Below are positions 1 to 8,715 of a stretch of DNA of 64,000 nucleotides, one piece after another (the first letter of the stretch is position 1; every line of letters begins with the position of its first letter). The position numbers were made by a program, and so were the translations under genes. Under the pieces are notes generated by a model, which saw nothing but the letters and a program-made list of their open reading frames with translations, made no database searches and was not told the origin of the DNA. The DNA comes from a bacterium (GTDB lineage: Bacteria > Zhuqueibacterota > Zhuqueibacteria > Residuimicrobiales > Residuimicrobiaceae). The stretch is from NCBI GenBank assembly GCA_029565685.1, contig JAKQNR010000009.1, positions 62,001 to 126,000 of the forward strand, given 5' to 3'.

Positions 1-859
1 TGCGTAGAGCAGCCTGCAGGTATTTCCGCTCTCTACAGGCATCATAGAGATCCAGATAGGCCATGGCCGTTTCCGCGGGATAGATCAACATATATTGTCC
101 GCTGTACTCCCGGGCGGTGAGCTTTTCCCCTTGATAGGTCGGGGGAAAAAATTCCAGCGCCGCGCCGGCCGGTTCGCTGATGTGGATCAGATGGTCAGCG
201 GCGTTGCGGCTGATTTGCAGCGCGTCCGCCGCATGCTCCGGCGAGAGGCCGGCATACAGCACCATGCTCTCGATGACCGCTGCCATGATCTTGGAGGGAT
301 AGCAATAAAGGGCATAGGTGGTGTCGGGCCCGACGCCGCGCTTCCAATGCTGGATATGCGGCAGACGATACAAATACTCCAGGGCCCGGTGGGCGCTCGA
401 CCGGTAGTCGCTCACCGGTTCATGATACTGGTCACGGAAAACCGCGGCGCGATAAAAATCGCGCGTCCCGGACAGGCCGAGAGTGGCGCCCTGCGCATTT
501 AAGCCGTATGCCGCCAAATGGACAAATCCGACTGGTATTTTATTCCAAATGGGGGTCAGCGCAGCCCAGGGCGTGTCGGCGATAAAGCCGTATTGCTGAC
601 TGTCCGCCGCCGTGGCGATAAACCGGTAGAAGACCGCTCCGTCGACCTGGTTGAACTCAAAGGAGGGCGCATACATGAAGCAGGTCGCATAGCGGTTCCA
701 GAACGGCGTCTTGCCGGGATAGCCCGGCCGAATGGGGATCAGAGATTCCTGCTCTGCGAGATCGCGGAGGGCTCCTGCGGACGACGGATCTGCGGCCGCA
801 ACGCTGATCCACCAGCCTGAGAACAAAAGCACGGCGGATCGGATGAAACGTGTCGTCAT
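1..859 (-). CDS. Secreted alpha/alpha-barrel-like protein, 3' truncated by window edge
   Basis: The reading frame opens at an ATG at 859 and stays open to the window edge, giving at least 286 residues with no stop seen. An N-terminal signal peptide (basic MTTRFIRS, hydrophobic stretch, cleavage near AAADP) indicates export. Residues of roughly 60-110 look like a fibronectin-III-like module (FEFNQVDGAVFYRF). The rest is helical and resembles the six-hairpin proteins common in polysaccharide-lyase and glycosidase clusters (YPAETAMAYLDLYDA near the visible end). It lies 45 bp downstream of the 640-residue protein on the same strand, so the two are probably cotranscribed. Substrate and activity cannot be read from the sequence. 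A role in glycan or pectin breakdown is inferred from fold resemblance and context only. Confidence 0.75.
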   Translation of the reverse strand, partial: MTTRFIRSAVLLFSGWWISVAAADPSSAGALRDLAEQESLIPIRPGYPGKTPFWNRYATCFMYAPSFEFNQVDGAVFYRFIATAADSQQYGFIADTPWAALTPIWNKIPVGFVHLAAYGLNAQGATLGLSGTRDFYRAAVFRDQYHEPVSDYRSSAHRALEYLYRLPHIQHWKRGVGPDTTYALYCYPSKIMAAVIESMVLYAGLSPEHAADALQISRNAADHLIHISEPAGAALEFFPPTYQGEKLTAREYSGQYMLIYPAETAMAYLDLYDACRERKYLQAALR

Positions 860-904
860 TTTTTCACACTTTGATAAGCAGTGATGGTCACCGGCGTCCC
901 TTGG

Positions 905-2827
905 CTAGGGAACCGAATAAAACGGCCGCTCCGGCGGCTGCAGAATCAGATATCCCTCTCTGGAAGCCACACCGAGTTCTTTATCCAGGCGGGCGTGAGC
1001 AGGATCCACTCCGCTGAAGCCCAGCCGTTTGCGCACCTCCCGGCGCAACCACCAGTAACCCGAGTTCCAGGAATACAGATGATGACCGTGCGGCCGTCCG
1101 TTAACCGTGCTGATAGACTCGTGAAATGCCGGCATAAAGGCGAGCTCTTTTTTCAATCGCCATACCAGCTGCTCGTCCACCCAATCGCTGTCCATGCCAT
1201 GGATCAGGCCGTCCAAATAGTTGGCCGCATCGTTGAGGAACCAGGAACCGCCATAGGTGTAGACGCCGCTGTGTCCATCCAACAGATCCCCGTTGGCCTT
1301 GGAGATCACCCGCATGCCGTAGGGCGATTGTATCTTCATGGTGGTCTGCAGATGGCGCTGCACCATTTCATCGGTGAGCAACTTTTCGCCGAACACCGCA
1401 AAAGTCAGGGTCTCGCCGTACAAGGCATCCTGGCCGATGTATTCCGGTTGCATCAGGCTGGTGGCCATATAGCCGCCTGATTCGTTGAACAGGCGCCGGT
1501 ATCCGGCGATGGCTCGAGCGATGTCCTGATCCGCGACCTCCAGGCCGAGTTCGCGGGCGGCCAGCAGCGCGCCGCAGTGGTAACCCTGATTGGAGGAGGG
1601 CGCGTCCCCATCCTCATAAGGCAGTTGATCGTGATAAGTGCGAAACGCCTTGGATTCCGGTTTGAGCCGCGGAGGAAGATACAGGCCGTCCTGTTCGTGT
1701 TCGCGGATAAAGCGATAGGCGCGCCGTACCGTGCGCATATCCAATTCGCCGCCGTTGCGTCTGACCAGAACCGCCCAGATCAGATAGCACTGGGCGTTGT
1801 CCTCATAGTTGATGCGTTCAAAAAACATGGCCGCATGCGCTTCCCGATCAAAACGGGGATCATCCAGACCGCGGCTCATGTAAAAACCGTCGGTCACCCA
1901 CTGTTTCCAGCCATAGCCGATGCCGGAGATGAACAGGTAATCGCTTTCCGGACGCAACAGATTGCGGCGCAGCAGCAGATAGGACGTGTTGCGCAGTATG
2001 GCTTCCACAGCCGATTGATTGAAGCCTTTTACATTGGCCAGCGCCAGGTGCGCGGCCAGTTGTACATCGTAGAGCGTCCGCACGCTGGAGGAAAAGACCC
2101 AGGTTCTCCAGGTCTGCGTCTCTCCCTGTTCGATGCGCTGCCAGCCGTCAAAGACGCCGCGATAGACCGAAGTGGCATCCAGGTGAAAAGGGATCACGAT
2201 CGTACGCTTTGCGGAACCGTCGCCGTTGCATAGTGAGAATCTTTTTTGCTCAACGTTGAATTCCATGAAACAGCGATTCTCCCACAGACCGGGCGAATCA
2301 GCGATCAGGCCGTATAACCGGTCGCCGATGCGAACGCCGAGAAAGGGAAAAGTCTGCCGGCCCTGTTGGCCGAATTCCGGGCCTGAGCAGCTGGGACTGT
2401 ACTGCGTGGTTTCCCGCTCTTCGCCGAGGAAAGAATAGTAGACGCCGTTTTCCATCGTGCGCCAGCCGAAATCGAGGTAATAACGGTGGTCGGCATCTGC
2501 GGTTACTGTCACCGTGCGCTCCAACAGTTCCGGCGTCAGGCGGCGCCAGGTCTCGGCGAACGTCAACCCTTTGCAGCGGCCGCCCTGCAGTCGTAAAAGG
2601 CCGTTCTCCTGGACTCCCTGCTCATACTGCACTGCAGTGGTTTCACCGGGAAGGACCAGTCGCAGACCGCTCTGGTCCGCCAAAGGAGAAAACACCAGGG
2701 TAGCTGTGTCGTATATTCTTATCGTTGCCTTGTGGTCCACGCGGACCATTTGCGGCCGGACCTCCGCATGTGAGATGACAGCAGCTGAGAGCAGGATCGG
2801 CATGACTATTGTTTTCCAGCGTTTCAT
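905..2827 (-). CDS. Secreted alpha/alpha-toroid-like protein, putative glycan-active
   Basis: 640 residues with a signal peptide (MKRWKTIVMPILLSAAVISHA) and a good Shine-Dalgarno (AAAGGATC) before the ATG. Residues up to about 260 form a beta-rich domain; from about 265 on the protein is helical with repeated aromatic/acidic motifs (YHCGALLAARELG, YTYGGSWFLNDAANY, YSWNSGYWWLRREV), as in (alpha/alpha)6 hydrolases and lyases. I do not recognise a specific CAZy family. Neighbours on the same strand are a sialidase-like lipoprotein, a pectate-lyase-like protein and another helical secreted protein, so a carbohydrate substrate is likely. Gaps of 79 bp upstream and 45 bp downstream suggest an operon. 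Confidence 0.8.
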   Translation of the reverse strand: MKRWKTIVMPILLSAAVISHAEVRPQMVRVDHKATIRIYDTATLVFSPLADQSGLRLVLPGETTAVQYEQGVQENGLLRLQGGRCKGLTFAETWRRLTPELLERTVTVTADADHRYYLDFGWRTMENGVYYSFLGEERETTQYSPSCSGPEFGQQGRQTFPFLGVRIGDRLYGLIADSPGLWENRCFMEFNVEQKRFSLCNGDGSAKRTIVIPFHLDATSVYRGVFDGWQRIEQGETQTWRTWVFSSSVRTLYDVQLAAHLALANVKGFNQSAVEAILRNTSYLLLRRNLLRPESDYLFISGIGYGWKQWVTDGFYMSRGLDDPRFDREAHAAMFFERINYEDNAQCYLIWAVLVRRNGGELDMRTVRRAYRFIREHEQDGLYLPPRLKPESKAFRTYHDQLPYEDGDAPSSNQGYHCGALLAARELGLEVADQDIARAIAGYRRLFNESGGYMATSLMQPEYIGQDALYGETLTFAVFGEKLLTDEMVQRHLQTTMKIQSPYGMRVISKANGDLLDGHSGVYTYGGSWFLNDAANYLDGLIHGMDSDWVDEQLVWRLKKELAFMPAFHESISTVNGRPHGHHLYSWNSGYWWLRREVRKRLGFSGVDPAHARLDKELGVASREGYLILQPPERPFYSVP

Positions 2828-2906
2828 TTTGATCCTTTATAATGATCGTTAAAACTCCTAAACAGCTTCATGGCCAAGCCTTCTAGGCCTTCTGCTGCAG
2901 GACTCA

Positions 2907-4055
2907 TCAACGAAGCGCCTGCGGCTGATAAAAAAACCCTAGCGGAAGACGGCTGATCTGGGTCAGGGCCAGCCCGTTGTTCTCCCTCCGGTCGCCGGCG
3001 CAATAGGCCAGCAGCACATAGTCGCCGACGAACTCGACGGCGGTATAGCAGTACCATCCATTCGGATCGTCATGAATGGTTTTAAGGTTCGTCCACGTTT
3101 GACCCTCATCTTGAGAAACAGCAGCGGTGAACGGCGTGCGTTTGCCTTTCAGCGCCGGGTCGATGCGCTCGTGATTGTTCCACAGCAATAGAAGATCGCC
3201 GGTTTGCGGAATCCGCTCAATGGTGGCTGGAGACAGGGGCGATATCATGTTCGAAGGCTGCAAAGCAGACCAGGTTTCACCCCGATCATTGGAATAGCCG
3301 ATGTACTGCGACCCGGCGTCGGTCCGGCAAAAGAGCAGCAGCCGTCGATCCTTCAGCTCCACCACTCCGGGTTCCTGTAGGGTCACCTTTTTGGACTCTG
3401 AGGAACCTGCCACAGGGGCATAGTGACCTTTGCTCCATGTACGGCCGTTGTCGTCGGAATGGGCACAGAGGATTTGCGCCTGGCCGGTCCATTTCGACCA
3501 GCCGGCTGCATAATGCAGCGCCAGAGGCAGCAGCAACCGGCCGTCCCGCATGCGCACCACCCGATCGTTGTTCATCACATAATAGCTCGAATCCTCCTGC
3601 GGAAAAACCGCCAGCGCTGTCCCCCACGTCTGACCTTCATCGCCGGACAACCGCAGCATCGGACGGCAGTCTTGCCAGGAATTTTTGCGCAGATAGAACA
3701 GCCCGATGGTGTCCGGAGTGATCCGTTCCAGAGATACGGACATGACGTTCAGTCCGCCTTCCTGGGCGACCAGAACCACGTCGTCCTCACTCCAGGTTTT
3801 TCCCTGATCGTGGGAAATGCGCTGAGCCAGATGAGCCGTCGCTTCGTCAGCGGCGCCGGCGGTGAAATGGGTGTAAACAAACAGCAGAGCCCCGTTCTTC
3901 AGACGAATGAAATCCCCTTCGCTGTTGCGCGGATTCGCGACGCTGGGCGCCAGCCGGAGAACGGTTTGCACCGGATCTGCGGAGACGGTCGTTCGAGGTG
4001 AATGGGAACAGGAAACCAAAAGCGAAAGACAGGCATAAACCGCGAACCATTTCAT
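2907..4055 (-). CDS. Sialidase (neuraminidase)-like exo-glycosidase, lipoprotein
   Basis: 382 residues. The N-terminus has a lipobox-like end (LSLLVSCSHS), so the protein is probably lipid-anchored after export. Five Asp-box (BNR) repeats of the S-x-D-x-G-x-T-W type occur near residues 81, 137, 200, 255 and 314 (for example SHDQGKTW, SGDEGQTW, SNDRGETW), marking the blades of a six-bladed sialidase-type propeller. GDFIRLKNGALL near residue 48 and the LLLFCRTDAG segment near 240 are typical of this fold. Sialidase-fold enzymes cleave terminal sialic acids, but many BNR-repeat relatives act on other sugars. No sialic-acid uptake or catabolic (nan) genes are visible nearby, so the sugar released is uncertain. 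Fold assignment is strong; substrate is not. Confidence 0.85.
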   Translation of the reverse strand: MKWFAVYACLSLLVSCSHSPRTTVSADPVQTVLRLAPSVANPRNSEGDFIRLKNGALLFVYTHFTAGAADEATAHLAQRISHDQGKTWSEDDVVLVAQEGGLNVMSVSLERITPDTIGLFYLRKNSWQDCRPMLRLSGDEGQTWGTALAVFPQEDSSYYVMNNDRVVRMRDGRLLLPLALHYAAGWSKWTGQAQILCAHSDDNGRTWSKGHYAPVAGSSESKKVTLQEPGVVELKDRRLLLFCRTDAGSQYIGYSNDRGETWSALQPSNMISPLSPATIERIPQTGDLLLLWNNHERIDPALKGKRTPFTAAVSQDEGQTWTNLKTIHDDPNGWYCYTAVEFVGDYVLLAYCAGDRRENNGLALTQISRLPLGFFYQPQALR

Positions 4056-4200
4056 GGTGTGTGCCCCTTTTCCATAAATCGATGAAGAGCGCTTGAACGG
4101 AACACCCTAGGCGATTCTTTTGTAAACGCGCTCCATATTATCTTATAAATTCGGAAACAGCCGATCCCTTTCAGAGCTGCGGCGGGATCAGCGGGATGCG

Positions 4201-5781
4201 TTAGTGCAAATTCGGAATGGGGGCCTGCAGCCAGTTCACGTGCACCAGCCCTGCACTCCAGTTTGATGCCGGCGGCTGTTCGGCGCCAAAGACCCGGTTG
4301 AAACCGCTTACTCGGTCTTGAAGCGTTTGACAGGAAAACTCTTGTTTCGCCACCCGCACGTCGAATAAAAATTGAATATAATCCCAAATGGAGCTCGTGG
4401 CCTGTTTGCGATCGTCTCCCGGCGTCCATTTGCGTGCGATTCTGCTGCAGACCTGCGGATCCGTGGCCCGACGCGCAGCGGTGGACCGCCAGGCTGCACA
4501 AGCCGACTGCAGATTCTTTGGGCCGCCGATCAGTTTTCTCAGGGAATCCGCTTTGCCAGCGGCAATGACCGCCAAAAGATGTTCCACAGCGGAGAGGTTC
4601 ATGTTGGTGCGAGTCAACTGCCGCCATTCGGCGTGACCGCCCATGACTGAATCCGCCGGCCAGGTATGCGGCGCATCATAGCGCAGATAGCGGAACTGCC
4701 AACCGCACACCGGCGTGCCATCGTCCAGATACTGGTACGCCCAGCCCTCTGGTTTTTCAATCGCTTTTAGCCAACCATAACCCTGCCGCAGAACATTCGC
4801 ATAACGTTCATCAGAAGTGAGTGCATAGAACCAGGCCGCATGGGGAGCGATAAATCGAACAAAAGTGCGCGGCTCGATGGCCGGCATTTCAAAATGGCGC
4901 GCCTGAATGGGCTGATTGTAATAATCATATTGCTGACACCATCCGCAAACCGCGCCCTTGCCCAAACGGGTATCGAAAATCCATTGGCCGATGCCGCCGA
5001 GTTTTGCCAGATATTTGCCATCGCCGGTCAGGGCCCAAGCATGAAACATCTGCATGGCTGAGTTGGTGGTCGCGCCGTCGTTATAAGAGCCGCCGACGCG
5101 CACGCCGCGCTGGCTGGTCCAGGCGCCTTGAAAACGAGTCAGCGACAGATCATATTCATCCGGCCAGCTGCCGTTGTCGTTTTGGATTGAAAGCATCAGA
5201 TCGGCGTTGCGCACAGCTGCGTCACGATATTTAGAATTTCCGGTGAGACGATAGGCGTAAAGCAGCAGAAAAAAGGGATCGGACTGATGGCCGTCCTGTA
5301 TGCGGACCACATAATCGAGCCAGGGAACCCAAGTGCGGCCGTCCGGATCGACGATATACGTTTGCGCCCAAAAGCCTCGCGCTAGTTGAGCTTGAACCAG
5401 CCAATCGGCATAGGCTGTTCCCTGACGCAAAAGCGCGGAATCGCCGGTGACCAGAAAACCGCTCAACAACGAAGCGGCCTGCAGCACGGCGCCGCCGTTG
5501 GCCAGATCGACCTTGATGCCGCCGGGCCGTACATGCTGGGAAAACGGGAACGGTTCTTCCCCGCTGATTCGGGTGCGCGCCGGATTGCGTGGAATGCCGT
5601 GCACCGCCTCTGCATCGATAAATCGGCCGTAAGCGCGGATCTGTTCCGCCGCATGACGCAGCAGAGCCGGATCAATGGCTGCGAGGCCGGCCGTCCCTTT
5701 GTTCTCGTTGCGACTGTTCTGGCCGAAACCCAGGGTCCACAGCAATCCGGTCAGGAGAAAAAGTGCGATTCTGTTGACCAT
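4201..5781 (-). CDS. Secreted pectate-lyase-like protein (PL10-like alpha/alpha barrel)
   Basis: 526 residues with a signal peptide (MVNRIALFLLTGLLWTLGFGQ). The helical body carries repeated features of six-hairpin lyases: LMLSIQNDNGSWPDEYD near residue 200, a long NDGATTNSAMQMFHAW segment, and WCQQYDYYNQPIQARHFEMP around 285-310. The last resembles the tryptophan-cysteine motif and substrate-loop region of family 10 pectate lyases. PL10 enzymes cleave polygalacturonate by calcium-dependent beta-elimination, but catalytic residues cannot be aligned with certainty here. The gene lies 126 bp downstream of the glutamine amidotransferase gene and 145 bp upstream of the sialidase-like gene, all on the minus strand. 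Alternatively it could be an unsaturated-uronide hydrolase-like protein of the same fold. Confidence 0.8.
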   Translation of the reverse strand: MVNRIALFLLTGLLWTLGFGQNSRNENKGTAGLAAIDPALLRHAAEQIRAYGRFIDAEAVHGIPRNPARTRISGEEPFPFSQHVRPGGIKVDLANGGAVLQAASLLSGFLVTGDSALLRQGTAYADWLVQAQLARGFWAQTYIVDPDGRTWVPWLDYVVRIQDGHQSDPFFLLLYAYRLTGNSKYRDAAVRNADLMLSIQNDNGSWPDEYDLSLTRFQGAWTSQRGVRVGGSYNDGATTNSAMQMFHAWALTGDGKYLAKLGGIGQWIFDTRLGKGAVCGWCQQYDYYNQPIQARHFEMPAIEPRTFVRFIAPHAAWFYALTSDERYANVLRQGYGWLKAIEKPEGWAYQYLDDGTPVCGWQFRYLRYDAPHTWPADSVMGGHAEWRQLTRTNMNLSAVEHLLAVIAAGKADSLRKLIGGPKNLQSACAAWRSTAARRATDPQVCSRIARKWTPGDDRKQATSSIWDYIQFLFDVRVAKQEFSCQTLQDRVSGFNRVFGAEQPPASNWSAGLVHVNWLQAPIPNLH

Positions 5782-5907
5782 TCTCGATCATCTTTGCTTA
5801 TGTTCTGCGGCCTTGTGCGTTTGTATGCCCAAAACACGGGAGGCCGCACTGGACAGGCCGCAGGGAATTCACACATGCGTTGCGGAAGCCGGTGAGGATG
5901 AGCCGGA

Positions 5908-6762
5908 TTAAACCTGAGGCAGGACCAGCTTTTCCAGCCAATTGATAAACTCGCGCTGACGGATGGCGGCGTCAAGCACATGCTCATCGATGCCCAATTG
6001 CCAACGCAGATCCTTGCGGCTGGGATCGCTGAATATAGTCTCCAGCTGTTCTACGTAACGGTTTAAATCCTCTGCGTCGCTGAAAAAGCCGGCGCGGATC
6101 AGCCGTTCCGCTCTGGCGACGATGAGCCGGGCCACCTCGTGCAGGTCATATTCCGGGTGATACTGGGTCGCCCAAAATTCGCCGTTGTCGTGTTTAACCG
6201 CCACAGCCTGCACGCGGGAGAAATCGTTGCTCGCCAGCCACAGACCGCCGGCCGGCAGTTCGGTGATCTCGTCGTCATGGCTGATAAAACCGTCAAACAC
6301 CTGCGGCTTTCCATCATACATCGGGTGCACGCGGCCCTGATCGGTCAAATAGACTTTGCGCGCCAAGCCCATCTCCCGGCCTTTGGGATTCGAGGCCACT
6401 TGACCGCCGGCGGCATACACCGCGATCTGCGCCCCCCAGCAGGTGCCGAACTGAGGCACGCCGACGCGATAGGAACGACGAACCAGATCGAGAATTTTCG
6501 TCACCCGTTCATCGTGGGTGTGATATACGGTCAGATTGCAGCCGGGCCAGAGCACGCCGGCATAACCTTCGAGTTCTTTTTCACCGGGCAAGGTCACGCC
6601 CGGATCGCTGGAATAGAACAGATCATATTTCGCTTCCGGCGCATACTTTTTCAGCATGTTCACATAGAGCATTCCCGCCACAGTCATTCCGACCTGTTCA
6701 AACTGCTCCCGGCTCTCGCGGGGATAAGCATCCACAATAATGAATTTCAATTCTCTTTTCAT
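5908..6762 (-). CDS. Class I glutamine amidotransferase-like hydrolase
   Basis: 284 residues, cytoplasmic (no signal). The nucleophile elbow GTCWG places the catalytic Cys at about residue 108, and QYHPEY gives the His/Glu pair at about 202 and 204, so the class-I triad is intact. Family members hydrolyse the gamma-amide of glutamine or gamma-glutamyl compounds. No synthetase domain is fused. The ATG overlaps the stop of the HAD gene by 4 nt (ATGA), indicating translational coupling. It is the last gene of the run beginning with the glutamine-synthetase-like gene at 11537. By analogy with PuuD it may remove the gamma-glutamyl group at the end of a gamma-glutamylated degradation pathway; that role is inference. 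PuuD itself belongs to the related C26 group. Confidence 0.88.
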   Translation of the reverse strand: MKRELKFIIVDAYPRESREQFEQVGMTVAGMLYVNMLKKYAPEAKYDLFYSSDPGVTLPGEKELEGYAGVLWPGCNLTVYHTHDERVTKILDLVRRSYRVGVPQFGTCWGAQIAVYAAGGQVASNPKGREMGLARKVYLTDQGRVHPMYDGKPQVFDGFISHDDEITELPAGGLWLASNDFSRVQAVAVKHDNGEFWATQYHPEYDLHEVARLIVARAERLIRAGFFSDAEDLNRYVEQLETIFSDPSRKDLRWQLGIDEHVLDAAIRQREFINWLEKLVLPQV

Positions 6763-7526
6763 TTCCCGTTCTCTTCTTTGCGGTTCAAAGCATCCACCAA
6801 TTCCGGCAGTCGTCGATAATCGTCAAACACCGCGTCGGCGCTAGTGTGTGCAGCGCCCCGATCCACGGCGGCCGTGCACAACAGCGCATGCATGCCGGCC
6901 TGTTGAGGGCCGAGGATATCGTTGTGTTCGCGGTCGCCGATGTGCACCATCTCAAAAGCCGACAATCCCAGCTTTTCCATGGCGGTCTTGAACACGATCG
7001 GCGCCGGCTTGGAAAAACCGATCTCATCGGAAAAAATAAAAGCATCGAAATAAGAGAGCAGCCCCTCATCGGCCAGCAACGTTCGCAGACAGCGGCCGGG
7101 ACTGAAAATCGCGTCCGAGATCACCGCCAGCTTGTACCGCTTGTGCAAAGCGGCCAGCGCTTCGTGCACGCCTGGAACAAAATCGGGCCGGAACTCGAGC
7201 TCCATCTCTTCATGCAGCCGGACCAGTTCCCGCCTTTCCGTCTCTGGCAGCTCTCGCTTCAACGCCTTGAAAATGATATCCAGCCGTTCACTGACGGTCC
7301 AGGTGACATGGTGATCGTGCCACACCTTGCGAAACGCCGCATCCGCAGCGTTATAAACCACTTCCACCGTCGCCGGATCGATGGGCTGGTGCTTGGCCAG
7401 GAACCGATGCGTCAGCTGCCGGCGCTCCACTGCTTTGCTGGGCCGGCCGGCAGCCCGACGTTTGGGTTCATCTGAATCGTCGATGAATACCGTATCCCAT
7501 AGATCAAAAGTGATCCCTTTAATCAT
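6759..7526 (-). CDS. HAD-superfamily hydrolase
   Basis: 255 residues, soluble. HAD motif I is ITFDLWDTVF: the nucleophilic Asp is present, but the +2 position is Trp rather than Asp, as in haloacid-dehalogenase-like members, so phosphatase activity is not guaranteed. Motif II is the Ser in VISDA, motif III the Lys in GFSKPAP, and motif IV is HIGDREHNDILG. A helical cap lies between motifs I and II (roughly 20-130). It starts 21 nt after the iron alcohol dehydrogenase gene and overlaps the amidotransferase start by 4 nt. It could dephosphorylate a pathway intermediate (for example a phospho-amino-alcohol) or act in metabolite repair; the sequence does not decide. Confidence 0.88.
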   Translation of the reverse strand: MIKGITFDLWDTVFIDDSDEPKRRAAGRPSKAVERRQLTHRFLAKHQPIDPATVEVVYNAADAAFRKVWHDHHVTWTVSERLDIIFKALKRELPETERRELVRLHEEMELEFRPDFVPGVHEALAALHKRYKLAVISDAIFSPGRCLRTLLADEGLLSYFDAFIFSDEIGFSKPAPIVFKTAMEKLGLSAFEMVHIGDREHNDILGPQQAGMHALLCTAAVDRGAAHTSADAVFDDYRRLPELVDALNRKEENGK

Positions 7527-7547
7527 TCTGTGCAGCCGCCCTTCCGG

Positions 7548-8699
7548 TTAAATCAATTTTTTCAAAATGTCGGCCACATCGCCGGGGACCACCTTGCGCG
7601 GATTGCCTGAACAGCAAGGATCTTCCAGCGCATAGGCTTCCAGCTTGGGAATCATGGACGCCGGAATATCGAAGGATTTCAGGTTTGTGGGCATGCCGAC
7701 GCCGGTCAACCACTGGCTCAAGAGCTCGATGAACGCCTCAGCGCTGCGTTGGCCGCCCAGCAGCATGGACAAATGCGCCAGCTTTTCCGCCACGCCTTTT
7801 TCCTGCATGTTATAGATCATCACTTCCTTCAGAACAGCGGCGTTCGCCAAACCGTGATGCAGGTCAAAATAGACGCCAAGACCGTGAGCGATCGAGTGAT
7901 TGATGCCCAGGCTCTTTTGAAACGCAGTGGCGCCCATGGCAGAGGCCATCAGCATTTCGCCGCGCGCCGCCAGATTTTTGCCGTCCTGCACTGCGATAGG
8001 CAGATTGTGGTACGCCCGAACCATAGCCTCTTTGGCAATGCCGTCCGCCAAGGGATGATAGGCATCCGCTACATAGGCCTCCAAATTGTGCACGAACGCA
8101 TCCACGCCGGTGGCAGCCGTCAACTTGGCCGGCAGGGTGACGGTCAACTCGGGATCGAGCACCGCGATGTTGGGCATGAAATAGGGCGAAAAAATGATGG
8201 TCTTTTTATTGGTGCTCTTGAGCGTGATCACGCTGCTGCGGCCCACTTCGCTGCCGGTGCCGGCAGTAGTGGGGATGGCGTAGAACGGCGGCATATTGTT
8301 GGAGATGTATTGCGAGCCGTCTTTCATGTCATCGTATTTCTCCAACGGACCGTCGTGCGTGGCCATGCATTTGACCGCTTTGGCCACATCCAAAGCGGAC
8401 CCACCGCCCAGGCCGAGCACGAACTCGGCGCCGGCCGCCTTGAACGCCTTGGCGCCGTCATAAACATTGTCGTCCACGGGATTGGGCTTGACATCGCTGA
8501 AGGTGGCAAGCTCGATGCCGGCGTCTTTGAAATAACCGCGCACGGTGTCGCCGAGGCCGGCCTGCTCCACGCCTTTGTCGGACACCAGCAGGCCCTTCTT
8601 CAAGCCGCTCTGCGCTAAGGTTTTCGCCACATCTCGGGCAGCGCCCGGGCCGTATTCGATGCGAGTGGGGAAATTATAAGCATGTCGTTTTGTAGGCAT
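7548..8699 (-). CDS. Iron-containing (group III) alcohol dehydrogenase
   Basis: 383 residues, the normal family length. The NAD(P)-binding signature is LGLGGGSALDVAKA near residue 95, followed by AIPTTAGTGSEVGRSSV near 140. Metal ligands are seen in DAFVHNLEAY (Asp and His), HSIAHGLG (His) and LHHGLAN (His). These enzymes interconvert alcohols and aldehydes with NAD(P)H, usually using Fe2+. The ATG follows an AGGAG-like site. It sits 16 nt downstream of the aldehyde dehydrogenase and 21 nt upstream of the HAD gene. Pairing with an aldehyde dehydrogenase suggests stepwise oxidation alcohol to aldehyde to acid, possibly on a gamma-glutamylated amino alcohol (inference). Confidence 0.92.
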   Translation of the reverse strand: MPTKRHAYNFPTRIEYGPGAARDVAKTLAQSGLKKGLLVSDKGVEQAGLGDTVRGYFKDAGIELATFSDVKPNPVDDNVYDGAKAFKAAGAEFVLGLGGGSALDVAKAVKCMATHDGPLEKYDDMKDGSQYISNNMPPFYAIPTTAGTGSEVGRSSVITLKSTNKKTIIFSPYFMPNIAVLDPELTVTLPAKLTAATGVDAFVHNLEAYVADAYHPLADGIAKEAMVRAYHNLPIAVQDGKNLAARGEMLMASAMGATAFQKSLGINHSIAHGLGVYFDLHHGLANAAVLKEVMIYNMQEKGVAEKLAHLSMLLGGQRSAEAFIELLSQWLTGVGMPTNLKSFDIPASMIPKLEAYALEDPCCSGNPRKVVPGDVADILKKLI

Positions 8700-8715
8700 A
8701 TGTCCAGTGCTCCTG